Source: Clostridiales bacterium
GTDB lineage: Bacteria > Bacillota > Clostridia > Christensenellales > CAG-917
DNA length: 14,877 bases
Direction of reading: 5' to 3'
NCBI GenBank assembly: GCA_012800805.1
Contig: JAAZIO010000183.1
Coordinates: forward strand, 1 to 14,877
The translations under genes were made by a program, and so were the position numbers. Below, one piece after another: positions 1 to 7,900 of this stretch (within the stretch, counting starts at the first letter, position 1; each line of letters opens with the position of its first letter). The notes below the pieces were generated by a model, which saw only the letters and a list, made by a program, of their open reading frames with translations, was not told the origin of the DNA and did not search any database.

Positions 1-24
1 GACTATAATCAGGATGTAGGTCAT
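1..24 (-). CDS. rnfA: Rnf complex subunit A, first eight codons only
   Basis: Read on the minus strand, an ATG at 24-22 opens MTYILIIV and runs off the window edge. It overlaps the rnfE stop codon in an ATGA arrangement and is preceded by GGAGG within the rnfE 3' end, so translation is probably coupled. RnfA is the integral membrane partner of RnfE; together they hold the intramembrane iron-sulfur cluster of the ion-translocating ferredoxin:NAD+ oxidoreductase. The identity rests mainly on position, since rnfA follows rnfE in clostridial operons; the visible residues only show a hydrophobic N-terminus of the right kind. Confidence 0.75.
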
Positions 25-779
25 TTGTTTCCTCCTTCGTTTTTGGGTTGGGGTTGAACGGTATGAAGCTCTTCGCCCTCAAGCATTTTGGTAACATGGC
101 GCAAAGCCGCCTCTTTAGACTTTTTCTCCCTGTAGTTTGTAATGACGCCGCTTATATAATTAACCGCCGCCATTAAAAGACCAAACACCAAAAATCCGCC
201 CGCGGGAAGGGTCAATACGGAGAGGGTGTAGTCACTCATTCCGGGTATGGCTATTCCCGTGGCCCTACCCGCCACATCGCCTAAAAAGAGCGTTCCCGCA
301 CCGAAGAACTCTCTTACAAGGCCTATAAGCGTAAGGCTTGCCGTAAAGCCGATTCCCATACCAAGACCGTCAAGGGCGCTGTCCAAAACTTTATTGGTGG
401 ACGCGAATGCCTCGGCTCTTGCGAAAATGAGACAGTTTACCACAATGAGCGGCAAAAATATTCCAAGCGCCGAGTAAATGGTAAAGAAATACCTCTTCAG
501 CAGCATTTCAAGAGCGGTTACGAATGTCGCGATTATAAGAACATAGGCGGGAATTCTGACCTTATCGGGAATGATGCTTTTTAAAAGCGAAATTATGATA
601 TTTACGCAAACCAGAACAATGGTTGTGATTATTCCCATAAACAACCCGTATATAGCGCCTGTGGTAACTGCAAGAGTGGGGCAGGTTCCAAGCACAAGCC
701 TGAATACGGGGTTGTTTACCAAAACGCCGTTTGTAAAAACTTTGCTTTTATCCAAAAATCTGCCTTTAAAATCGCTCAT
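21..779 (-). CDS. rnfE: Rnf electron transport complex subunit E (RnfE)
   Basis: Membrane subunit of the Rnf complex, which couples electron flow from reduced ferredoxin to NAD+ with Na+ or H+ export. The 252-residue protein has about six hydrophobic segments. Family hallmarks are VNNPVFRLVLGTCPTLAV near residues 21-38 and VNCLIFARAEAFAS near 114-127. Cys33 and Cys116 sit where RnfE contributes ligands to the iron-sulfur cluster shared with RnfA. The start lies 3 bases after the rnfG stop. The six-G run that encodes the end of RnfG (Gly-Gly-Gly) lies just upstream of the ATG and probably doubles as its ribosome binding site. The C-terminus is a charged cytoplasmic tail. Length and motifs are ordinary for the family. 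Confidence 0.96.
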   Translation of the reverse strand: MSDFKGRFLDKSKVFTNGVLVNNPVFRLVLGTCPTLAVTTGAIYGLFMGIITTIVLVCVNIIISLLKSIIPDKVRIPAYVLIIATFVTALEMLLKRYFFTIYSALGIFLPLIVVNCLIFARAEAFASTNKVLDSALDGLGMGIGFTASLTLIGLVREFFGAGTLFLGDVAGRATGIAIPGMSDYTLSVLTLPAGGFLVFGLLMAAVNYISGVITNYREKKSKEAALRHVTKMLEGEELHTVQPQPKNEGGNK

Positions 780-782
780 TGT

Positions 783-1406
783 CTACCCCCCGCCGTAATT
801 TTGATAAGCGTATATCAAGGCGTTAACCGCATGGTTTATGCCGTCCGATGTCCTGGTTGCTCCCGTGACCGCCTGAACCTCGCCGTCTCCGGGGTCGGAC
901 TTTGTGAGTATTATCTTTTGAGCTGATGCCAAATTGATTCCGTAGTATTTTGAAAAATGCTCTTCATTAAGCGCTTTTGTGCCTATACCCTTTGTTTCGC
1001 TGTCCGAAACAAGAATGATTTTCGCTATCTTTGATTTTTCCACAAAGACCATAAGCTCAATGAGGCCTTTATAACCTTTACCCTGAACCAGATATACTAG
1101 GGCTTTTTGCGCTCCGTCTTTAAAAACTTCATAGCAGGCAAGCACCTTGCCCAGCTCGTTTTCGGGTTCGTTTATCACCCTGTCTTTTGCGGAGTTCACA
1201 TATTTTTCGTTAACCAGGTAGTATTCTGCTATGCTTGCAATGGTTTCGGTGTCGGATTCCGTGTAAGTTATATAATTGACCGCGCCAAGAATTGCGCCCG
1301 AGCAAAGAGCGATTATAACCAGCACCGCGACGGCTTTAATCGCATCCTTTGCGGGCTGACTAAGCTTTTTTACGCCGTCTTGTTTTTCTGTTTTATTTCT
1401 TGCCAT
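783..1406 (-). CDS. rnfG: Rnf electron transport complex subunit G (FMN-binding, RnfG)
   Basis: Extracytoplasmic flavoprotein subunit of Rnf with one N-terminal membrane anchor (about residues 24-45) and an FMN-binding domain after it. TGAT at 181-184 within AVTGATRTSDG is the site where the FMN phosphate is attached through a threonine (predicted Thr184). ETKGIGTKA (137-145) is the other family signature. The gene starts 14 bases inside the 3' end of rnfD, and its strong AAGGAGG site is also within rnfD, indicating translational coupling. At 207 residues it is full length. It carries electrons between RnfD and the membrane cluster; that order is family knowledge, not read from the sequence. 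Confidence 0.95.
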   Translation of the reverse strand: MARNKTEKQDGVKKLSQPAKDAIKAVAVLVIIALCSGAILGAVNYITYTESDTETIASIAEYYLVNEKYVNSAKDRVINEPENELGKVLACYEVFKDGAQKALVYLVQGKGYKGLIELMVFVEKSKIAKIILVSDSETKGIGTKALNEEHFSKYYGINLASAQKIILTKSDPGDGEVQAVTGATRTSDGINHAVNALIYAYQNYGGG

Positions 1407-2550
1407 CCGAGCCTCCTTCTTCCTTTACGAAAGGAACGCTGGAATTGGAAATCTGCGCAGCCGTGGAGCAAACTTCCCCGTCTTTGCTTTTTCTTTTTGT
1501 TTTCAGCTTTAAAAAGAGGTCTTTAACCGTTTTTTTCGGCGCGCCGAAAGGCTTTGGTATGATTTTGTCAAGCAGAGGAACCACTATGTTCATTAAAAGA
1601 ATCGCAAAGGACACGCCCTCGTCCATCGGCGAAAATTTCCTTATCAGCACCGTAAGCAAGCCAAGGCCAAGCGAATAGATGATTGTGCCTATGAAAGTGT
1701 TGGGGCTTGTGGCGTAGTCGGTCGCCATAAAGAAAGCGCCGAACAGCAGACCGCCGCCAAAGAGGTAAGAATAAACATATTCCCCGGCATATCCCGTATT
1801 TGCGTAAAATATCGCTGTGAATATTACGGTGGAGGTTATATATATTGCGGGTATCTTCCAGTCGATAATCTTTTTTATAAGAAGGTATGCGCCGCCGATA
1901 AGTATGGCAAGAGCGCTTACTTCGCCCGCGCTGCCGCCTGTTTTTCCAAGGAACATATCAAGCATATTGATGTTTTCAAGCGGGTTCGCGCCGTTTTGGA
2001 GCGCTCCTTTTGCAAACGCAAGCGGCGTGGCGGATGTTATCGCGTCGGGAAGATTTGGGTTTACGATATTTTCAAAGTATGAAAACAGCCCCATGACGCC
2101 CGCTTCCCCAAAGTTTACGGGACTTACGAAGCTTGTCATAAGGCTTCCCCAGGACAAAAGCAGGAAAATGCGGGCGGTTATTGCGGGGTTGGCAAAGTTT
2201 CTGCCGATGCCTCCAAAGAGCATTTTGACTATTATAATCGCAAAAAACCCTCCCACTATCGGAACATAGAAAGGAACGACGGGAGGCAGGTTCAAAGCAA
2301 GAATGGTTCCCGTGACTATTGCGGAAAGGTCATATATGGTCTGCTCTTTTTTCCTTACGAGATTATACAAAAACTCGGCAAGCACGCATGAGCCTATCGA
2401 TAAGAAAAGAACCAAAAGCGAATAAAGCCCGTAAATGCAAACCGAAGCGATAATCGCAGGGGTTAGGGCTATTAATACATCAGACATTATTTTCTTTGTG
2501 CTTCTGTCCGACACTATATGGGGCGAGGACGATACGACAAGGTTTTTCAT
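1393..2550 (-). CDS. rnfD: Rnf electron transport complex subunit D (RnfD)
   Basis: Integral membrane flavoprotein of the NqrB/RnfD family. Hallmarks are LFGGIGRNFANPA (111-123) and SATPL (173-177), where Thr175 is the predicted covalent FMN site. Around ten hydrophobic segments fill residues 25-335. The ATG overlaps the rnfC stop (ATGA at 2550-2547) and has a strong AAAGGAGGA site upstream. The protein is 385 residues. The last 50 or so form a polar tail rich in Lys and Ser (KTKRKSKDG), which looks longer than in compact RnfD proteins. The start is unambiguous. The tail may be lineage-specific; no frameshift or truncation is visible. Confidence 0.96.
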   Translation of the reverse strand: MKNLVVSSSPHIVSDRSTKKIMSDVLIALTPAIIASVCIYGLYSLLVLFLSIGSCVLAEFLYNLVRKKEQTIYDLSAIVTGTILALNLPPVVPFYVPIVGGFFAIIIVKMLFGGIGRNFANPAITARIFLLLSWGSLMTSFVSPVNFGEAGVMGLFSYFENIVNPNLPDAITSATPLAFAKGALQNGANPLENINMLDMFLGKTGGSAGEVSALAILIGGAYLLIKKIIDWKIPAIYITSTVIFTAIFYANTGYAGEYVYSYLFGGGLLFGAFFMATDYATSPNTFIGTIIYSLGLGLLTVLIRKFSPMDEGVSFAILLMNIVVPLLDKIIPKPFGAPKKTVKDLFLKLKTKRKSKDGEVCSTAAQISNSSVPFVKEEGGSDGKK

Positions 2551-3845
2551 TTTGTCCTCCTTTTAGCAATTGTCTGCTTTGCAAGCCTTATCGCCTGAAG
2601 AAGCGGCCTTTTTGCGGGGCAGACGTATGCGCACGCTCCGCACTCTACGCAGCTTTGGACATGGTATTTTTCAAGCCTGTCTTCCTGCCCTCCCAATATG
2701 CAGGCCTCTATCTCAAGGGGCATAAGGTTCATGGGGCAGCTCCTTACGCACGAGGCGCAGTTTATGCACTGGGTTTCTTTTTCGTGGTAAAACTCCTTAT
2801 CGGTTAAAAACAGCACACCCGACGCCCCTTTTGTGGTGACGGGCTCAAGCGAATGCAGCGCGATTCCCATCATGGGACCGCCGACAAGGATTTTATGCGT
2901 GTCGTCCTCAACCATGTTCCCTCTTAGCTTTTCATAGATATATCCATACGGCACGCCGATGCGGATAAAGAAATTTCCTTTTTGCTCCACGCCGCCACCG
3001 GATACCGTAACCGCTCTTTTATAGCACGGCTCGCCAAGCTCAATCGCCCTGCAGAGCGAGTAAGCCGTATGGACGTTTGAAACTATCACGCCGATGTCAG
3101 AGGGTAGCCCGCAGGTGGGGACAAATCTTCTTGTGATGGCGTAAATAAGCTGTTTTTCAGACCCTTGCGGATATTTTGTTTTTAAAAGCCGCACATCTAT
3201 GCCAAGCCCTGCCGCCTTTTCTTTAAGCTTTATATATGCGTCTTTTTTGTTCTTTTCAACGCCGATAACCGCGCGGGCGGCGTCCGCTGCTTTCTTTAAA
3301 TAAACAACGCCCCTTAGAAATTCGTCCGTTTCGTCAAGCATAAGCCTGTGGTCGCAGGTGAGATACGGTTCGCACTCCGAGGCGTTGATTATAAGCGTAT
3401 CTATTTTTTTTGTGGTCTGATATTTTATGTGGGTGGGGAAAGTCGCTCCGCCCATTCCGACGATACCCGCCTCTTTGATTCTTTCGATTATCTCTTCCCG
3501 AGACGGATTTTCAAGTATGTTTAACCGCTCTTGCTCATACCGGCCGTCGTTTTGAATACAGACATGGGGGACGGGCGTCCCTCTTGCCGATGTTCTTTGG
3601 ACTATGCCCAAAACAGTGCCCGAAACGGATGAATGAACGCAGGCGGACATATTGCCTTTAGCCGCCGCAATCAATGTCCCGCACTTTACTTCGTCGCCCT
3701 CTTTAACTATTGCTTCCGCGGGCGCTCCGATATGTTGCGAAAGCGGGATGTAAACTTTATCGGGCGTGGGGAACTCTTGCAAAGGTATATCGGCAGTAAG
3801 TTTGTTTTCCAAGGGGTGAATGCCCCTTCTGAAAGTCCTCATCAT
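2547..3845 (-). CDS. rnfC: Rnf electron transport complex subunit C (NADH-binding, RnfC)
   Basis: Peripheral subunit that exchanges electrons with NAD(H). The N-terminal barrel-sandwich domain (about 30-80) is followed by the nucleotide/FMN loop GIVGMGGATFPTHIK (127-141) and SECEPYLTCDHRL (156-168). Two 4Fe-4S ferredoxin motifs follow, with Cys360/363/366/370 and Cys399/402/405/409. It has 432 residues and ends soon after the second motif, so it lacks the long C-terminal repeats of enterobacterial RsxC. Two adjacent ATG codons (3845 and 3842) are possible starts, and the second gives the usual M-R-T-F-R-R-G opening. Neither has a Shine-Dalgarno sequence, because a terminator-like U-tract lies just upstream. 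This contrasts with rnfD, rnfG and rnfA, which all have strong sites. It is the first gene of the rnf operon. Confidence 0.96.
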   Translation of the reverse strand: MMRTFRRGIHPLENKLTADIPLQEFPTPDKVYIPLSQHIGAPAEAIVKEGDEVKCGTLIAAAKGNMSACVHSSVSGTVLGIVQRTSARGTPVPHVCIQNDGRYEQERLNILENPSREEIIERIKEAGIVGMGGATFPTHIKYQTTKKIDTLIINASECEPYLTCDHRLMLDETDEFLRGVVYLKKAADAARAVIGVEKNKKDAYIKLKEKAAGLGIDVRLLKTKYPQGSEKQLIYAITRRFVPTCGLPSDIGVIVSNVHTAYSLCRAIELGEPCYKRAVTVSGGGVEQKGNFFIRIGVPYGYIYEKLRGNMVEDDTHKILVGGPMMGIALHSLEPVTTKGASGVLFLTDKEFYHEKETQCINCASCVRSCPMNLMPLEIEACILGGQEDRLEKYHVQSCVECGACAYVCPAKRPLLQAIRLAKQTIAKRRTK

Positions 3846-3851
3846 AAATTC

Positions 3852-3947
3852 AAAAAAAGCGGCAAATAAAAATTACTGTATAGTTTAACATTAACACTTT
3901 TACAAAAATTGTCAAGTGTTAACCTGGCCGCTTATTATCAATTTTTG
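3852..3947 (-). promoter_or_regulatory. Candidate structured leader / attenuator of the rnf operon
   Basis: On the minus strand, AAGCGGC (3933-3927) can pair with GCCGCTT (3863-3857), followed by a seven-T run (3858-3852), as in an intrinsic terminator. Inside this outer stem lies a perfect 9-bp hairpin, TTAACACTT (3922-3914 on the transcript strand) with AAGTGTTAA (3899-3891). Its loop contains CAATTTTTG (3911-3903), the exact complement of CAAAAATTG (3947-3939) upstream, so a pseudoknot or alternative fold is possible. The U-tract ends about seven bases before the rnfC ATG. The pairings are seen directly; a regulatory role is inference. AT-rich 9-mers can match by chance, but the GC-rich outer stem plus T-run is harder to dismiss. 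No known riboswitch class was recognised. Confidence 0.4.
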
Positions 3948-3958
3948 ACATTGTAAAA

Positions 3959-3986
3959 CTTATAATTACATCACTTTAATTTTCAA
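3959..3986 (-). promoter_or_regulatory. Candidate sigma-A-type promoter for rnfCDGEA
   Basis: On the minus strand, TTGAAA (3986-3981) and TATAAG (3964-3959) are separated by 16 bases. Transcription would begin near 3952, just upstream of the whole structured leader, leaving a 5' UTR of about 107 bases before rnfC. Other AT-rich hexamers in the gap could also serve, for example TTGACA at 3915-3910, but they would start inside the hairpin. Confidence 0.4.
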
Positions 3987-4008
3987 CAGAGTTTTAAGCT
4001 GATTATAC

Positions 4009-4380
4009 TTAGTTTTTGCCAAGCTTTATAAATTCCGTGACAAGGCCTACTATTGCAAGAAGTATCATAAAGGCACCGAACAGTTTTTGCAAAAACTGGG
4101 GCTGCGCCGCGCTTGCGTAAAATGCCGAGATTGCGGCGCAAACGCTTGCGGGAATGACGACATACACCACCTTTTTAAAGTTTATCATTTTGTTTCTTGC
4201 GTGTATCAAAAGAGCGATTACGCTCATTGGTATGAATGTCAAAAGGTTTATAAGCTGCGCCGTCTTTTGACCCACATTGAGTCCAAGCGTCAAAATGGGG
4301 ATAAGGAGCGTCCCGCCGCCCATGCCCATTCCGCCGATTATTCCGCCGAGTATACCCGCTATTATGAACCACCAGACCAT
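4009..4380 (-). CDS. TSUP (TauE/SafE-type) permease, second half-size subunit
   Basis: Small membrane protein of the TSUP family, whose members export sulfite, sulfoacetate or other organosulfur anions. At 123 residues it is half the usual length of about 250. It begins with the family glycine motif (residues 9-23, GILGGIIGGMGMGGG) followed by LLIPILTL, then hydrophobic segments near 43-61, 72-91 and 100-118. ATG 4380 overlaps the stop of the upstream half in a TGATG arrangement; a GTG at 4383 is an alternative start one codon earlier. The partner gene carries the same motif, so the two probably pair to make a full transporter. The substrate is unknown and no sulfur-metabolism gene is nearby. 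Confidence 0.85.
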   Translation of the reverse strand: MVWWFIIAGILGGIIGGMGMGGGTLLIPILTLGLNVGQKTAQLINLLTFIPMSVIALLIHARNKMINFKKVVYVVIPASVCAAISAFYASAAQPQFLQKLFGAFMILLAIVGLVTEFIKLGKN

Positions 4381-4775
4381 CACATCACCATTTTAAGTCC
4401 CACGGTAATCATCAAAATGTAAAACGCCACTGTAACCGACATCGTTCCAAGCTTTTTAAGAGCGCTTGCGCCGATAAGCCCGCCAATCAATACGCCAATC
4501 AGCGTTGGCTCAAAGATATTGCCGTCCCATATGCCGTGAAGAAGATAAACGATTGCCGTAACTATGCTAAGTGGAAGGATTACAAGCAAGGCTGTGGCGT
4601 GAGAGTGCTTTTCGGGAAGCTTTCCGCAAAAAGTGAGCAAAGGAACGGCAAGCATTCCCCCACCCGCCCCGAAAAATCCGTTGACCAGGCCGATTAAGCC
4701 GCCGCCGACAATCAGCAGCGCCGCCGAAATAACTTTCTGCTTTTTGGATTCGACTTTGAACTTTAAAGTTTCCAT
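4380..4775 (-). CDS. TSUP (TauE/SafE-type) permease, first half-size subunit
   Basis: This 131-residue membrane protein is the upstream half of the split TSUP pair. After a short basic cytoplasmic N-terminus (KFKVESKKQK) comes the glycine motif GGGLIGLVNGFFGAGGG (24-40) and MLAVPLLTF, then hydrophobic segments near 60-79, 89-107 and 113-131. A TGATG junction couples it to the second half. AAGGA lies only one base before the ATG, an unusually tight spacing. The gene is divergent from the large lipoprotein gene. Classic TSUP proteins are one chain with two copies of this half, so this could be an ancestral-like two-gene form or a later split. The substrate cannot be inferred from the sequence. 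Confidence 0.85.
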   Translation of the reverse strand: METLKFKVESKKQKVISAALLIVGGGLIGLVNGFFGAGGGMLAVPLLTFCGKLPEKHSHATALLVILPLSIVTAIVYLLHGIWDGNIFEPTLIGVLIGGLIGASALKKLGTMSVTVAFYILMITVGLKMVM

Positions 4776-4818
4776 GTCCTTATAGTCTTTGCAATCTTGC
4801 CAAAAATATCAAATCCGA

Positions 4819-4847
4819 TTGCCAAAAAAGTGTATATATAATATAAT
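4819..4847 (+). promoter_or_regulatory. Sigma-A-type promoter of the large lipoprotein gene
   Basis: TTGCCA (4819-4824) and TATAAT (4842-4847) are separated by 17 bases, close to consensus. Transcription would start near 4854, giving a leader of about 94 bases. That leader contains a small imperfect hairpin at 4864-4884 (GGCG, loop ATTG, CGCC, extended by ATA/TAT), which might affect mRNA stability or be an operator. Confidence 0.6.
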
Positions 4848-4947
4848 TTTAAAGTCTAAAGTAATATGGGCGATTGCGCCGTATTTCTTTAATCGGTTTT
4901 GCTTAATACACGTTTTAATTTACTACAACAGGTTAAGGATAGTAGAG

Positions 4948-7900
4948 ATGAGAAAGAAAGTATTGGTTATCGCAATTTGTCTGATGCTGGCTCTAAGCCT
5001 GGTCATGCTTTCGGCCTGCAACAAAGAACAGCAGCCGGATCCGGAGAACCAGACCTCCCCGAAAGATTCGCTTACGGAAGGTCTGCTTATAAAAAACTCC
5101 GACTTTAAAGTTCCTTCCACGGGCGATTTGCCCCTTGCTCCCGACAGCTGGACGGGCTCGGCGTTTTCGTCGTCAGCCTACCCGACGGGAGTTATCGCGG
5201 GCATAATCGACACCTCTTCGGAGCTTTACGACAAGTATAAATCAAAGTGGAATTCGCTGACAAACCCCGGCGTCAACGGTACACCGTCCGATAACAGGAT
5301 GCTCATGATTTATATGCCCACGGCGGATCAAGCGACCTCCAGCAAGGACAATTTCGGTCCAACCGCTTATTCCTACACATCGGCTTCTTTTACAATTGCT
5401 CAAAACTGCTACTATAAACTGATTGTTGACGTCAAGACCGTAAACATTCAGGGCAAGAGCGAGGGCGACGAACCCGGAGCAAGAATTTACCTCTCCTCCA
5501 CCGCTTACGCGGAGTTCCGCTCAATCGATACCAAAGGCGAATGGGAGAGATACGAAATTTACATCGAGGGCTCAAAATCGCAAAGCAACACCCTGACCCT
5601 TGCTCTTTCGCTTGGATATTACTCCTCGACATTCAAAAACGGCCTTACAACGGGCTACGCTTTCTTTGACAACGTAAGCCTTGAGAGAATAACCGACACC
5701 GAAGGCGGGCTCAGCGCCAAAGAGCAGTTTGACGCGGTTACCGTCGGCAAACAGGTTCAAAAGGTTACCTACACCGTTCCCAACGGCGAGTTTGACTACG
5801 GCACCGCGGCCTCCGGCGCAAGCTCCGCTTATCCCTCGCTTTGGTCGCTAAAGACCGGCGGCTCCTCAACCGCTTACGCAGCGCCCACCACCTACCGCTA
5901 TAACGGCATCGTGGACACCACCCAGTTTGAGACTTTAAAGACGGGCGGCAAGCTCGGCACCACAGTCTACCGTTTCATTAAAGGCAGCGGCAGTGAGGGC
6001 CAGCCCGGCTATGTTCCCGACAGCGTAGGCAGCACCACGACATCATACGCGCTTCAAAATCCCGGCGTCCCCGCGGGCTCCGTCGGCACCAATATTTATA
6101 TGCTCTCGCAGGTCTACATGACGGCGCAGGGCATAGCCTCATCCAGCACCATAACCGTTCCCAGAGGAACCTATCAAAAGATAAGCGTTTCTGTATACAC
6201 CTTTGACATTGTAGGCGCGGGCGTTTCCATTCTGCTTTCGGGCTTTGGCGACGAAATCGGTTTTGAAAAGATTACAAGAACCCTCTACAATAAAGACGGC
6301 GAGGGAAAAGAGATTGAAACCTACCGCGTAGGCGACAAGTTCTATGATGACAAAGGCATTGAAATCAATTCGGCGGACTATGTCGGAGGAAGCACGGGCG
6401 GCTGGGTAACCTACTCCTTCTATGTAAAGGGCAACCAATACCGTGATGTGTCCTTTACCTTGGAGCTGTGGCTCGGAACCGGTGACACATCCCAAAACAC
6501 CGAAAAAACCATCGACCGCTACTCTTCGGCAACCCTTTCATCCAAAAAAGACTTTACGACATACACCTCCGACGGAACATTCACAAAGGGTTATGTATTC
6601 TTTGACAATGTCAAGATTACGCCCGTAACCTTTGCGGAATACAACTCCGCCACAGGTCCGTCGATAGACTATGCCTCCGACAAAGACGCAAGAAAGGTTA
6701 ACGGCGAGGCTTATAAATCCCTTAAGCTTGACCTCACGCAAGACGATCTTTTGAGCCAGGGCGGAACTTCTTCCAACTTTACAAACTACGCCACCTCGCC
6801 GCTCCCCTATGACGACGGCACGCTCGGTATGCCAAGCGGCTGGACGACCGAGTTCGACAACGATGAAAAGACGATAATAGAAACCGTATATATCGTTTCA
6901 AGCCTTAAAGCGGGCGTTGTCAACACAACAAACAACGCACTCTTTGAAAACCTTGGCATTAAAAATCCCAAGACGCCGTTTAATATCGGAACCGACAATG
7001 TCTTGATGATTACATCATCATCCAACTCGCTCTACTACTTCAAATCAAATTCGTTCCTTTTAAAGCGCAACACCTGCTACCGCATTTCGATTTGGGTAAA
7101 GACGGTTGATATTCCCGAGGGCGCGGGAGTTACCATATCGCTTTATGACGGCGACGAGCTTTTAAAGTCCTCGTCGGTCATCAACACAAAGGACTACACC
7201 AATGAATTCACCAACGACTGGGTTGAATACACCTTTGTAATAAAAGGCTATAACGATAAAGACATCACCGCCTCGCTCAAGCTCCAATACGGCAGCGGCA
7301 ACAGATGGACCTCAACCACCCTTGCAACAGGCACCGCCTATTTTGCGAACGTAAGCTGCGTTGAGATACCGTATTCAAGCTACAGCCAGCTTTCATCAAG
7401 CACCACATACAACACCCCGATAAACTACGAGCAGACCGAATCGGATCAGACCATCTTCAACCGCTCTTTTAACTATATCGATGTCCAAAAGACCAAAGGC
7501 ATGGTTGACGGCGAGCTTAAAGACGATGTCGGTTCACCCAGGAACTGGACGATAACCTCCACGCTTTATGAAGATAAGGTTAAAGCGGGCGTTATCAAGT
7601 TCAACACCTACGACAACGAAGACAAAGACATCCGCTTCAATGTCGCGGCCGACTCGCAAATCGCAACGCTTCAGGCGGACTACAGCAAGCTTTCGGACAA
7701 ACTCGGAAGCACGACATCCAGCATCTACGACGGATGGGTGCTAAACGGCGGGCCCTCCGCGCTCATGATTGCCAATGTCGACACCACCGCCAAAAAATAC
7801 GCGGTTGGATTTAAGTCGGACAGCTTCACCTTAAACGCCGGCACTTATTATAAAATCAGCGTTTGGGCATACTCAATCGGAAACACCACCTACAGCATTT

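Noticed and set aside
247-477. Plus-strand frames opposite the rnf genes
   Set aside because: They are antisense to well-conserved Rnf coding sequence and have low-complexity, Pro/Ala/Ser-rich translations typical of shadow frames.
3887-3904. Rex operator before rnfC
   Set aside because: TGTTAATGTTAAAC contains the right half-site letters but only two bases lie between TTAA elements instead of four, and the palindrome is imperfect.
4789-4947. N-terminal extension of the large lipoprotein frame (53 residues)
   Set aside because: It covers the promoter (TTGCCA-17-TATAAT) and the leader, has no ribosome binding site, and would bury the lipoprotein signal peptide inside the protein.
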